A stretch of 64,000 nucleotides of DNA from Rhodotorula mucilaginosa (GCA_034406715.1 CP137871.1:434001-498000), one strand, 5' to 3'. Positions 13,301-24,637 are shown, counted from the first letter of the stretch. Notes: generated by a model from the letters alone, not told the origin. Numbers and translations: made by a program.

Positions 13301-16300
13301 GCCCAGGGTGCGATCAAGACCGGTCGGCATCTTACGGCTCTGCTGTGCCTCGACCTCGCGCACGAATACGACCACCTCTTCGCCGTCAATGCGCAAGGCC
13401 ACCCGTACTCGCGAGCGCACGACGACAAAGCCCAGCAGCTCTTGTACGCGATCTACGAGAACATCGACGAGCCGGACGGCTTTTACGGGCGCCAGTCCTC
13501 TGATGTTCGAGAGGCCCTCCTCCGCCGGTACCGCCACGAGGGAAACTGGGACGGCGCTTTCAAAGCCTGGGGCGCGCGTCACGAGGCGCAAGTCTACCAT
13601 CCCGATCGTCGGGACTCGGCGGCCACGGGCGGCGTCGTCGCCGCGCTCGCCTCGTTCGGCTTCAACCGCCTCGCGTTGGACGTTTGGCAGCCAGCTCGTC
13701 TGAGCGGGAGCCTCACCGAGAAAGACATCGCATCGGACTTGCCGTACGAGCTTGCGTGGCGCACCGACGTGTGGGATCTGCCGGTCGAACGTGCGGCGAC
13801 GAGCACATCCAGCGCGACGCTCTACACCGCCCTGAAAGCTTGTCGCACTTCGCGCTCTGCCGATTCAGCCCGAACTCTTACGATCGACGCTCTGACGTTG
13901 GAAGTGCAAAAGTTCGGCCGTGTCTGCCTTGACTACCCGAAGCCAGATCCGAACACGACGTCGACCTTGCTCGCCCTCCGCGAAGCGGTCGATTTCGGAA
14001 CGGTCACTTCCGAGCCCGGCCTCGTGGCGCAGATGGCTGGCGTGCCCGAAGAGACCAGGTGAGCAGCGCCATGATCAAACGCTCGGCAGTTTAAAGAGTC
14101 GCTCATCATTGCATTCTGCAGCTTTCGCGACGCGGAGAAGATTCTGGCCACTCGCAACAGCCTCCTCCGAGGGCTGCGCGCCCGAGAACAGGTCGACCAA
14201 GTTGGAGACCAGTTTGTCAGCGAGCTCTACAAGGCCGCGACCGAAGCGCAGAAGGCTTGTCTCGTCGAACTCTCCAGGCTCGGACGGCAGCGCGGCCACC
14301 TGCAGGAATCCCTCAACGCCATCACCGTCGCGCGCGAGATTTCCGGTACGGATCAGGCTCTCGACATCGATGAGGAGCTCGCACAAGTTCTGTGGGCGCA
14401 AGGCGAGCACAAGACCGCAATCACGCTGCTCGCGAACGTGCAGGAGGCTTCCACCAAGAGACTAGCAGTGATCTTCTCCCGCCTCGTACGTTCTGCCATT
14501 CTACCGCGATCCGCCGCTCTGCTTGACTGACCGCCGAGACCGCAACAACAGGGCGAATGGACGGCCGAAGCACGCCTGCACAGCTCGAAGGAGGTTTTGG
14601 ACCGCTACTTTGAGCCCGCCATTCGCGCGCTCGACCGAGAGGTCGACAACAAGGAGCGTTCTCAGGTGCACATCGCCTTTGCACGCTTCGCTGACGGCCA
14701 ACACGAAGAGCTCCGCGACATGGCAAAAGAGCGCAATATTCGCTTCGCCGCCTACGAAAAGCGCAAAAACCTCGAGCTCAAGGAGATGGAGCGGCGCCTC
14801 CAAGATGGTAGCCTCGAGAGCGGGGACATCAAGAGGACTCGCAAACAGGCCGAAGATCACCTCGAGGACGATCGTCGTCAACTCATCGAAGCGCAGCAAC
14901 TCGCAAAAGACATGCTGTGGCGAGCCTTGCACAACTACGCGCTCGCCCTCACGACGAGCGATGCTCATGACGACCACGTGTTCCGCTTCTGCGCCCTCTG
15001 GCTGTCGTGCGCCGACGATGACGATCTACACGGCAAACTCAAGAATCCGCTCGCCAACGTCCCGTCGCACAAGTTTGTCTTCCTCGCGTACCAACTCTCG
15101 GCGCGCTTGACGAAGAGCCCGAAGCCGACCGCCGCTGCGAGCAACATCCAAACTCTCGTGTACCGGCTCTGCACGCAGCATCCTTTCCACTCGCTCTATC
15201 CCGTGCAATCGCTCAGGTCGACGGAAGGTGGTTCCGCCCCTTCGAGTCGCTCCAGCCGGAGGTCTTCCACCATGAGTCGAGAGTCGAGCGTAGGCCTCGG
15301 ATCCAACAACAGCCGCGCGCAGGCGGCGGACGACCTGCTCGAAAAGGCCAAGCGCAGCGATCGCCTCCGACCGCGCATCGAGGCGGTCGAGCTCGTCTGC
15401 TCTGCCTACGCCGAATGGGCATCGTTCAATCTCAAGTCTCACAGCGCTTACCTCGTCGACTCGTCTGCCGACTCGCGTCAGCTCAAGAAAGGTCCGCTGC
15501 CGATCGTTCGCACTCTCAAGATCAAGGCGCGCGTGCAGAATCTGCCGATCCCGGTTACGACCTTCCACCTCCCTGTCGATCCCACCGGGCGCTACGACGA
15601 GTCGACCTTCCCGAGCATCGCCAAGTACGACGACTACTTCGAGACGGCCGGTGGCATCCACCTGCCCAAAATTGTCGTCTGTCGAGGCAGCGACGGTGTC
15701 GGATACAAACAGCTGGTGAGTGGTCGGTATGCCGGCAGGATTATGGACCGCTTCCGATCTGACCACATCGCTTCCCTCGAAATCAGCTCAAGGGCGACGA
15801 TGATATCCGCCAAGACGCCGTCATGGAGCAGGCTTTCGATCTCGTCAATTCCCTCCTCGCCAAGGACGAGGGCGGCCGCCGACGCAATCTTCGCATCCGA
15901 ACCTACAAAGTTGTTCCCTTGCAGAACCGCAACGGGCTGTTGGAGTTTGTGCGGAACACGGTTCCTCTCGGTTCCATCCTGGCCAGTCTCTACGAGTGCG
16001 TTGACTTTCTCGACGGTAGATCTGGACCCGCCTGTGCTTCTCCAAACTGACTCTGCCCCTTCTCTTCCAGCAAACTCGCCCCGAACCTACCGAAAAAGGC
16101 TCGTGACTCGCTGCGGCAGATCGAGCAGCGGTACAAGTCTTCGTACGACCGCCAGGTCCCGCTCAAGGACGAGACCTTCCGCAAAATCCTCAAGGACACG
16201 CCTCCGCTCTTCCGTCACCACTTCTGGATGAAGCACAAAGTCCCGGCGCTTTGGTTCGACATGCGACTCAACTACTCTCGCAGCGTCGCGACGACCTCGA

Positions 16301-17023
16301 TCATCGGTCATGTTGTCGGTCTCGGCGATCGTCACGTCTCGAACATCCTCATGGACGAAGCTCGCGGCGAGTTGGTCCACATCGACTTGGGTATCGCGTT
16401 CGATCAGGTGCGCGCCCATGTTCTCTACTGTTGTTCTGTGCATGGGACGCTGACGAGTGCGCGCGCGTATACACAGGGCAAGCGACTCCCGATCCCGGAA
16501 CTTGTCCCGTTCCGCCTCACCCAGAACCTGGTCGACGGGTTCGGCATGACTGGCGTCGAAGGCGTCTTCCGCCGCTGCTGCGAAGAGACGCTCCGAGTCT
16601 TGCGGGAACGATCGAGCGTCATCATGACCATCCTCGAAGTGTTCAAGCACGATCCGCTCCAGAGCTGGTCAGTCAGACTCTCGCAACCCTCGCGATGTCG
16701 GAGCTTGCCCTGACGCCTCTCGTTTGGAATTCAGGGCCGTCTCCGCTGAAATGGCGAAGCGTATTCAAGGCTCGAGCGACGCCGACGCCGAAGCGCTCGA
16801 GGAACTTCCGGACGATGCCGATCGCGCACTCGGGATCATCCGCGCCAAGCTCGACGACCGACTCAGCGTCGAATACACTGTCAATAAGCTCATTCAAGAA
16901 GCGACAGAAGTCACTCACCTTGCGCGGATCTTCTCGGGTGAGTTTCGTTTCGTTCCTTTCCTGGGGATTCTCGGCTGGCGACTGACTTCAATTCGCGAAT
17001 CAGGCTGGCAACCCTACTTTTGA
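7311..17023 (+). CDS. TEL1: ATM/Tel1 phosphatidylinositol-3-kinase-related protein kinase
   Basis: Tel1/ATM is the nuclear Ser/Thr kinase recruited by MRN to double-strand breaks and telomeres. The N-terminus (FQEVLVKLESDKIKERSEGV) is a TAN motif, diagnostic for the Tel1/ATM branch. A long alpha-solenoid of HEAT-like helices follows, then a FAT domain around 13.3-15.5 kb. The kinase domain follows: VVCRGSDGVGYKQL, then after an intron KGDDDIRQDAVMEQAFDLVN, then GLGDRHVSNILMDE (catalytic DRH..N), HIDLGIAFDQ (metal-binding loop) and VPFRLTQNLVDGFGMTG. A short FATC tail is spliced to end GWQPYF at 17023, the usual terminal hydrophobic residues. At least nine short introns are visible (near 8.6, 10.75, 14.06, 14.49, 15.72, 16.01, 16.41, 16.67 and 16.94 kb). 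The product is roughly 3,000 residues, normal for ATM. All exons between introns stay open, so the gene appears intact. Confidence 0.95.
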
Positions 17024-17258
17024 GAGCCCCAGGAGGGCATCTCCGCTTACCCTGCATGCATGCATGTACTCTCTATACCCTTTCGCAACTCTCTGCATAT
17101 ACCTGTAGCATCCCTTTGCAAGCATACTGTCCTTTTCCTCGCTGCTTTGCGCCGGTGATCATCTCTCGCGAGCCTTGTGCCCTGCAACCGCGGAGCATTA
17201 CAGTCTATACACAAGGTTCTATGTAAAAGTGGTACCGCGCGGCGGTGTGATCTTGAGG

Positions 17259-18028
17259 CTACGACGACTGCATCGAGTTTTGCTGCTGGTCGCTGTCGAG
17301 TTTGCGAGTCTGCTCGAATCGTTCCTCCCACTTCTTTTGACCAAACATCTTTGCCGAAACCCAGGCATTCGGGTTACCGAGGAACGGATTCGCTCCTCCG
17401 GCGAGGAGGGCCTCGATGACCTGGCAAGGGGAGGGCCAACAAAACGGGTCAGCGAGGGAGACGCGCGTCGTCTGGCGTCAGTGCAGGTTTGGGCCGCACC
17501 GCTTCTTCGTTCTTGTACACCGCTCCTGATAACGGGGACTGCCCTCGGTCGTTCAGTCGGCTGCGTGGCGTCGACGGATCAGCCGGACGCGGTCATCCTC
17601 TTTGTGGCGAGACACTCGGGACGTACTTTGGGTCGGCACCGTGCTTGAGCAGGAGGGAAACGGCTTCTGGATGACCGTGATATGCGGCCAGCATGATCAG
17701 AGTGTCTCCGCTCTGTAGGGTCGTTTCGTCAAGGGCACCGGTGCATGACAAATTCCTCATCAGCGGAGGTCTCAGGTTGGAGGCCAAGTGTCCCGGCTCG
17801 CAGACTGACTGAGTTTGTGAGGTTGGCCGGCAATCCGGCCTTTAGGGGTTCCTCCATGAACCCGACGTCTCCCCTCCGTGCGGCATCGAAGAACTGCAGG
17901 CATACCCAGATGTCGTCAGAGAGGCAACGCGGCGAGAGTGAGCGAAAAAGGGAGCGGCGCACCTGACGAGCATACTCGATCGCCTCCTCGCTGAGCTGCT
18001 GCGGTTCCTGCTGTTCTCCGGTGCTCAT
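17259..18028 (-). CDS. Small ankyrin-repeat protein
   Basis: The ATG at 18028 gives MSTGEQQEPQQLSEEAIEYA. An intron (about 17895-17965) leads to FFDAARRGDVGFMEEPLKAG, a classic first ankyrin repeat. After a second intron comes LQSGDTLIMLAAYHGHPEAV then SLLLKHGADP, and a third short exon has RLNDRGQSPLSGAVYKNEEA. The last exon is VIEALLAGGANPFLGNPNAW, ending QQQNSMQSS at 17259. Together these make about three to four ankyrin repeats and a short charged C-terminus, about 190-200 residues, with no other domain or signal peptide. Small stand-alone ankyrin proteins are common in fungi and serve as adaptors; the partner cannot be inferred. It shares a 169 bp bidirectional promoter with the gene at 18198. 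Confidence 0.8.
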
Positions 18029-18197
18029 CTTGTGAATTTGGAGAGAGTGTAGAGCCTCGACTCGGCCGACTCGCCGAAGACTCGACCGAGAATTCTCGTT
18101 CAACGCACGCTTTGCATTCCCGCCTACACTCACCGGCTGATGGGCGTGAGTGCGGTTCAAGCCACGTATAGATTGAACGAGCGCTGACACGGCCTGC

Positions 18198-18998
18198 ATG
18201 CAGGACGCGCACTATTCGTGGGTGCAGATGCCCCTCGGCCGGGCGATGCACTTGCTCGACGACCAGGACCACGACGACGACGACTGGGACTTGCCAGGCG
18301 ATGGTGAGTGGGTTCGGGAGACGGTATCTCAAAGGCCCTCGGGCTGACTTCGCTCGTTCCCCGACAGACATCCACGTGCCGGCGCACCTCCTCCCGCCGT
18401 ACCAGGACGAGGACGATGAGAGTGCGTACGACGAACCGTGTAACCCTGGGTTATTCACGAGCTGACGCAAGTGTTTGCAGCCGCCCTACCGTCCCAGACG
18501 CACCCCTCGTACCCGTACGGCAACCCGTACAAAACCGACGCCTTCACCTCCCCCGGTCGCGGCCGCCCTTCATTCCACTCGGCGGCGTCTTTCGCCCACC
18601 CGCGCACGCACTCGGCCTCTCTCACCACCTCCTTACCCGCCCTCGAGCTCCGTCAACTGTTCGAACGGACCACGTTCGGCGATCCGGCAGATCGACATTG
18701 GGGGGAGCTCAACTTGGCCGCCTTGTTTGGCCCAAAAACTCGGATCGAGCTCGAAGAGGACCGGAAATCCCGAGACGCGATGTACAACGCACACGGGGAC
18801 GCGGGTCCGCCGGCGGGACAGAATGCAGCAGATGGCGGAGGAGGTCAAGAATCGGCAGACGAGGAAGCAGGAGGAGGAGGGGGAGGAAATGCGGTCGCTG
18901 CAGGAGAAGCAGTTGAAGGAACCGGGGTCGCTCGCACGCAGGACGAGGTGCGCGAATTGGTGACTGGAGAGGCCATGCACGACGATAACGACGACTGA
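18198..18998 (+). CDS. Hypothetical acidic protein, no recognised family
   Basis: The ATG at 18198 begins MQDAHYSWVQMPLGRAMHLL, followed by an Asp-rich stretch. Two short introns (about 18303-18365 and 18422-18480) are removed in frame and give GDDIHVPAHLLPPYQDEDDE then TALPSQTHPSYPYGNPYKT. The middle has a Ser/Pro/His-rich tract, and a better-ordered stretch follows (LELRQLFERTTFGDPADRHW, LAALFGPKTRIELEEDRKSR). The C-terminus is Gly/Ala/Glu-rich and ends in acidic residues at 18998. No transmembrane segment, signal peptide or known motif is seen. Composition suggests a partly disordered nuclear or cytosolic protein. It is divergent from the ankyrin gene and may be co-regulated with it. Confidence 0.6.
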
Positions 18999-19696
18999 GT
19001 GCGCGAAGGCGGTCTTTTCTCGAGAGGTCTTCTCTTGTTGTTGTATTATACACGCAATCTTCTGCATGCGCAATCTTCTGCATGCTCCCATCTTTTGCTC
19101 CTGGGAAGCATAGGCGAGAACAACCTATGCTCTTGTGTTGGGATCTTTCCCCCGCTCACACAAGGTAGTACCGCACGCGGGGGCAGGAGGGTGCTGGGTC
19201 TCATTGCCCATTTCTTCCCGACGATTCGCACTCTGTCTGGACAGGTCAGTAAGTCGTCTCTTTTTCCTCTCGGACTGCATTTCGTACAACGCTTTGCCCT
19301 CGACAGTACAGCGCGTTCTTCAGCTGGGGCTCTACCGTCATAGGGCAGGCGCTCTCTCGGCGCGGTTGCTCTCGGTCCGCTTCATCGTCTTAAAGCGGAT
19401 GCGCTCAGTTTCGTGCCGGGCAGGCGCGCGGTTGGCCCTCAGCAGCTCGATTCCACACCCGAGGTTCCCGAGTAGGAAGCGCCGGATTCTATGGGGGTGT
19501 GGCGCAGACTGCCTCACGCTCGGACCCCCCGAGCTCGGCTTGTCCGCGGACCCTAACTTAGGCGCGAGGTTGCCCAGCAGACGTACGGACCAGCCCTCTT
19601 TCCCTCCTACCACTGACTAAGGAAGCACTGCCATTCTGCGCTTTTAGGCACAACGTTGGGAGTATACAGTATCGCTATTCACGCCTTCGCGCTATC
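18999..19696. other. intergenic region before family copy A, with short direct repeat and conserved upstream block
   Basis: This 698 bp stretch has no supported gene. Around 19055-19085 a CGCAATCTTCTGCATG-like word occurs twice in tandem. From about 19500 to 19600 the sequence is clearly related to the region 26575-26690 upstream of copy C. The shared core TCGGCTTGTCCGCGGA lies at 19535-19550, so this block is probably the promoter of copy A. Confidence 0.55.
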
Positions 19697-21086
19697 ATGC
19701 CGCAATCGCAAGTACAACGAGACAATCAGCCCAATCGCGGCATAACGTTGCGCTCTGCTGTGGGCGATCTTGGACGCCTGGCGTCTAACTTAGAAACTAC
19801 GCAGTGGCGAAGTCTAAGAAATTCGCATCGGGATGACTCTGTCCAACGCGTTGCCAGCTGGCACAGCGTCGCGATAAAAGCAAGCAGCCGCTACAACTCC
19901 GTAAAACGCGGCCACGAGCTCTGGGACCTAAAGCAGTCACTCTATCACTGGTTGACTCACAAGCACAGCGTGCTCAAGGATGCGCTCCGCCGGGGAGAGA
20001 TTCTGCAGGTTGATGTCCTAAACGCGGTGGTATGTGACTACTCGTCTTGTAAGACCTGCCCTTCTTCCTTGTGCTGACCCTGCGCTGCAGCTTGAGATTG
20101 ATGTCCTTACGGTGGAAGAGCGTTCGGTGACATACCTTCAAGAGCAACAGCAATTGGTGAGATATCTTTCCAGATTAGCCGTGCCCTGCTGAACACAGCT
20201 GATTGTCTATTTGGCCTTGCAGGCTGAGGGAAGCCACCCGCGCACACCAAACGATGGAGCCGCGTCCTATCGCGATAAGGAGCAAGAAGAAGATCGACGC
20301 GAGCTGACAAAGCGACACGACACAATCGAAAAGGCACTTAACACCACAGAGTGTCAACTTATCAATCAAGCCACAATCGCAGACGCGTTCCAGCTTACAA
20401 CGCGGATTTGTCAGCTCGCCGCCTCAGCTTGTGTTGATCAGAACATCTCCGAGGCCTGCACCCGGTGGCACAAAGAGATGATCGACATGATCGAGCGAAC
20501 GTGCCTACACTGGACGGCCATTGAGCACAAGAGCCTCATCTCGTTGCTCACTCGCTTTGAACAGGTCCTCGAGCAACTCCTGAATCCACCTCCCGCGGAG
20601 TCAGCGTATCATCCAGCTGCCCGCCAACCTGCGGACCACGCGAAAGTCATCAAGCTTTTCGTAAGTGGTGCCGGTTCAATTCGCCTCCCAGTCCTGATGC
20701 AGAAACTGACAATAGCAGTGCAACGGGCGGAATGTACAGGACAACTGGAACGCAATCGTGATCAGGACTAGGGTGGTCAGTCGCAAAAAATTGCAAAGCC
20801 AGCTTGGAAACAGCTGACAAAGGGTGTGCGCGTTAAACAACAGTTCGGCCTCGCTTCACCCTTATTCCACACCAAACCTCTCCTTGACGCGGATATCAGT
20901 CCTTCTAGTTGGACTCCTGCCTGGTTGGACGCTAATTGGTACCGGCGACTCGCCTTACCGTCGACGGATCCCGCGCGCGACAGGATCACATCCCTGGAGT
21001 CCACATCTGGGGATCTGAATTCCATGCTTGAACATCAAAGCAGTACTCAGGCCACAGGGCTAAGCCATCACCAGCCAAAGAATTAG
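19697..21086 (+). CDS. Uncharacterised multicopy family, copy A (intact, about 367 residues)
   Basis: No known family was recognised with confidence. Five exons join in frame: 19697-20029, a 36-nt exon beginning LEIDVLTVEE, 20223-20660, 20719-20772 and 20844-21086. Exon 1 ends with LKQSLYHWLTHKHSVLKDAL and RGEILQVDVLNAV. Exon 3 is helical (CTRWHKEMIDMIERTCLHW, SLISLLTRFEQVLEQLL, SAYHPAARQPADHAKVIKLF). The tiny exon 4 encodes CNGRNVQDNWNAIVIRTR. Exon 5 has FGLASPLFHTKPLLD and PAWLDANWYRRLALPS. The W-N-A-x-V-I-R-T-R and W-Y-R-R-L-A-L-P-S blocks are shared by the copies. Helix plus AYHPA loop plus W...R-R resembles a degenerate homeodomain, but the usual Asn/Arg positions of helix 3 do not match. 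There is no signal peptide or membrane segment. It is convergent with PRO2-1. Confidence 0.75.
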
Positions 21087-21463
21087 TAGTCAGGTCTGTT
21101 TCGTTTCGCCAAACGTGTAATATCCTACAGAATGAGCCTTTTTTTTCGCCTCTATCCTGCACATGGCTTTGCGCCCACCTCGCTCGTCCCTGCAGCCTGC
21201 CTAGCCCCGCCCGATACCGCATCACCCTGCCGCCGCGCTGCGAGTCAGGCTCATCGAAAGGATGTTGTCCTCCCTGACGCTAGTCCCTTTGCGAGAGAGC
21301 CCAAGCGCGAGCTTTCTCTTGAAGCTACGCGCTTCAACCATCAACCTCTCGTTCTTCCACTAACGTCTTAGCACTTCCGGTGAGCGCGCAAGACGAGCGG
21401 TGCCGCGACGTCCGAGGGCTGTTCCGAGCCTTTGCACCAAGTTGTAGCGAGGGAGCACTACCT
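21087..21463. other. convergent spacer between copy A and PRO2-1
   Basis: This 377 bp region between two convergent genes should contain both 3' ends. It aligns by eye, with moderate divergence, to 28175-28536 in the second unit (for example the GAGCCCAAGC..GAGCTTTCTCTTGAA word). That indicates an older shared origin of the A and C units. Confidence 0.55.
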
Positions 21464-23122
21464 TTAAAACGGCGAAGCCCCTAACGGGAGTGGTGTGTGG
21501 AGGAAAGGCTTCTTGCCCGGACCGGTACCAAAGACAGCGGTTCCGTGCCCCTCGGCGGCTGTTGATCGGACCTGGTACTTGTAGATCACGAGCTGCAACG
21601 CCGATGATCAGCTAAAAGAAATCCCGAGACGCAGAGGAGCGAACGGAAGCGCTGTACTCACTCCTTCGAGTCCGACCGGTCCACGCGCGTGCGTCTTGCC
21701 CGTCGAGACTCCGACCTCGGTCCCGAACCCGTACCTGAACCCGTCCGCAAAGCGCGTGCTCGCATTGACGTACACGCCTGCGGAATCGATCCCGCGACTG
21801 AACGCGCGCGCGTTCTCTTCCGACTCGGTCACGATCGCGTCCGTGTGGTGGGAAGAGTGCGAGTTGATGTGCGAGATGGCGGCACCGAGGGAAGGGACGG
21901 CTTTGACGGCGAGGATCGGTTCGAGGAACTCGGTGTCGTAATCTTCCGGAGTCGAGGGGATCACCAGACTTGAGAAAGAAGGGTGGGAGGAGACGTCGGA
22001 GGAAGAAGAGGAGAGAGCGGACAGGGTCGCGGCATCGCAGCGAAGAGCAACGTTGGCCGAGAGGAGGGCCGAAGCCAGTTTCGGCCAAAGCGTCGGAAGC
22101 AGTGCTTCGTGGACGAGCAGCGTTTCGGCAGAGTTGCACGCGGCGGGATATGTCGTCTAGCAGAGACGGGCGGTCAGTCCACGAACACCTCGAGCCTCGG
22201 CCGCAAACACTCACTTTCGAGTCGACCACGACGTTGATCGCCTTCTCTTCGACCGCACTTTCGTCCACAAAGACGGCGCACAGTCCGTCGGCGTGACCCA
22301 TGACCGGTATCCGCGTACCGTTCTGGATACTCTTGACGAGGCTGTTGCTCCCTCGGGGGATGACGAGGTCGATGTAGCGGTCTTGAGCGAGGAGGGAAGC
22401 GATCTCGGACCGAGTCGAGACGGTCTGGATGTAGGCGGACGGCAATTTGGTTTTTGCGAGCGCGGACTGGATGACGCGCGACATGACGTTCTGGGTATGA
22501 ATCGATTCTTTCCCGCCCTTGAGGATAGCGGCGTTGCCTGCGTCGGACGTGGAGAAAGAGAAATGGTCAAAATTCGCCGGTCAATCTGCAATTGCCACGC
22601 GAGGCGCTCACCCGACTTGATGGCGAGGGCGGTGATATTGGCAATGACTTCTGGCCGTGCCTCGAAGATGATCAAGAGGACTCCGATGGGGCAAGTGACG
22701 CGGTGCAGTTCGAGTCCGTCGTCGAGGGTGCGCGCGTACGTGACCTGACCGGTCGGGTTCGGGAGCTGGTCGACGTCGAGGATGCCTTGCAGCATCGAGT
22801 CGTACTTGTCTGTAGACGATTCGAGGTCCAATCGCTTGAGGAGGGACGACGACATGGCTCCCGCGGCGACTTGCTCCTTGGCTGCCTGCAAAGACGGTCA
22901 GTCAGCCTCCGGGAGACCTCGGAATTGGCGGCACAAGGGCGTGCGGGTACTGACTTGGATATCGAGCTTGTTGGCATCGAGGATCTCCTGCTTGGCTTGG
23001 GTGAGCGCATCCTTGACGGCGATCAAGGCGAGGTGCCGTTCGGAAGCGTCGAGCAACTGCGAGGCGGTGAAGGCGTCACGCGCAGCCTGGGCGAGCGCAG
23101 TCGACGGGTCTGGGGATGCCAT
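21464..23122 (-). CDS. PRO2: Gamma-glutamyl phosphate reductase, copy 1 (proline biosynthesis)
   Basis: The enzyme reduces gamma-glutamyl phosphate to glutamate semialdehyde with NADPH, the second step of proline synthesis, in the cytosol. The ATG at 23122 starts MASPDPSTALAQAARDAFTA. Spliced exons carry VTCPIGVLLIIFEARPEVIA, AIKSG then NAAILKGGKE, DLVIPRGSNSLVKSIQ and PVMGHADGLC. The catalytic Cys lies in TTYPAACNSAETLLVHEALL, and STRFADGFRYGFGTEVGVST and KTHARGPVGLEG follow. The last exon (LVIYKYQVRSTAAEGHGTAV then FGTGPGKKPFLHT) ends at 21464. Four introns are seen, one with a TAG acceptor. It is full length for the family and looks functional. It is nearly identical to copy 2 at 28537-30194, introns included, with scattered substitutions and one in-frame codon difference in a Ser run. 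Confidence 0.93.
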
Positions 23123-23509
23123 ATTTTAGGTCGACTTTGCAGATCGAAAGGTCCCGAGCGTAGGCGCGAGGATCGCGAATGCGGTCGAGTCAAAAGTGGA
23201 GCGGCATATGCACGATCTCCCTCAGCTCTTTCACTCGCTATCGTCTCGAACCCCGCGCAGGAGGGCTATGTTGTCTCGTGCATCTTCTCCAGCCAAACAC
23301 GCTGTGCTTGCTCACGAAACTGCGCAACCGAGAGCGGCTTGCCCGAAGCTTCACCATCCGATCGGCGCCTCGAACAAAGTCCCCACGGCAGAGGACCGTG
23401 ACCACTCCGCAGATCTCTCACATGACGTGCAAAGGCTACGTTATCAGCGATCTCAGCGCCGTCCGCACGGTTCACGTGGTCGGGGGTTGAGCCGGCCAAA
23501 CCTTGCTGA
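23123..23509. promoter_or_regulatory. PRO2-1 upstream region, shared with unit 2
   Basis: These 387 bp upstream of PRO2-1 align with 30195-30582 upstream of PRO2-2, with small indels. CGGCTTGCCCG at 23335-23345 is a CGG-N5-CCG word, the kind of inverted triplet bound by Zn2Cys6 regulators. Unit 2 has CGGCTTGTCCG at the matching place. No gene is supported here. Confidence 0.45.
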
Positions 23510-24208
23510 CTGCATGCGAGGGACGCGCCCTCGCCCGCCCCTCCGGTGCTCCACTCGCCCGAAATTTCCATCGTCCGACACGCTTCGGATTTCACCTGCA
23601 CGGGCAAGGCTTGGGCTGACTACGAGGACGAGCTCGACTACGACGAGGACGAGCTGCCGTGGCCTGACGTGTCGTCGAGTGACACGTTCGAAGCGTTCAA
23701 GCGCTGCACCGAGCGCGAGGCAACGCCACACCCGAGCCGCGCGGTCTTCCGCCTCGAAGGTCTCGGCTTTGACGACGATTCAGCGGGCCAAGGCGACGAC
23801 GAGCTCGACCACAGCATCACCGTCGAGGTCGGCAAGACGTCACCGGGCGGAGGGAGTCCACCCGACGACTTCCACATCAAGCAGGAGGATGACGACGCGG
23901 ACTTGCTCGTCCTCTCTCGGATCACCCCGGCCAGCTCTCCGTCCGAAACCGCGTGTAACGACCTTGCGGAGATAACATCTACGGTACGCGCACGTTCCCC
24001 CACGCCAATCCGCCCTCCGGCGACCAAAGCCGTTGCAGTGGCTGCCGCCACCCGTTCGTCGCGTTCGCTTCTCTCCCGCATCAGCGTCCGGTTTGCCGAA
24101 CCTACCACCAAGCCGAAGAAGTCGCGACGCCGTGGCCGTGCCGGGGGCAGGAGGAAGCGCGAGCAGGCTCAGCAGGAGGAAGGACGCAAGGAGGAAGCCC
24201 GAGGCTAA
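23510..24208 (+). pseudogene. ATG-less open frame in the unit-1-specific segment (acidic/basic hypothetical, fragment?)
   Basis: The frame is open for about 230 codons and has coding-like codon use, but contains no ATG at all. The nearest upstream in-frame codon before it is a stop at 23507. The product would have an acidic first half (YEDELDYDEDELPWPDVSS, DDFHIKQEDDDADLL) and a basic, Arg/Lys-rich tail (KPKKSRRRGRAGGRRKRE), suggestive of a disordered nuclear protein. It lies almost wholly inside the roughly 1 kb present only in duplication unit 1. It could be the 3' exon of a gene whose 5' part is lost, a spliced gene whose start exon I could not find, or a fortuitous GC-rich frame. No family was recognised. 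Confidence 0.4.
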
Positions 24209-24637
24209 GTTTGGGTCTTGACGGAGGTTCTTGGTTCTCTCTCCTCCCCTTTCCTTTTCCGGGTTTCATGCCCACGTTCGAGTCTGTGCTCTTTATCTTT
24301 GTGCTTCTGTTCAGACGGTCTCTCTTCTCTTTCCTGGAGAGACATCACTTGGAGACCCCTTCTTCCGAGACAGCCCCTCTCGGTTGTCCTAGAAGTTGTA
24401 GTATTGTTGCTCGCTGTAAAAGGCAGAGTCAACAGCACTACCGGTCTCTATTCCAAGTTCGAGAGCTGCGCGCTATTTGGCGAGCGCTCAGAGCTGCGCG
24501 CTATTGAGGCGAGCGCTCTCGCACTGCAAGGCGCTTCTTCGCTCGACTCACCTGCTCGTTCTGTTCTGCATCTCCCTCGTTGCGATCCTCGAGTCCAGAG
24601 CTTCTTGCGCGCGGCACGCGCACGATCAGCAGACGCG
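24209..24637. other. spacer upstream of copy B
   Basis: This 429 bp T/C-rich stretch follows the ATG-less frame. The word GCGCTATTNAGGCGAGCGCTC-like at 24470-24520 is partly repeated (GAGCTGCGCGCTATT occurs twice). Homology with unit 2 resumes at about 24524-24528. It presumably includes the copy B promoter. Confidence 0.4.
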
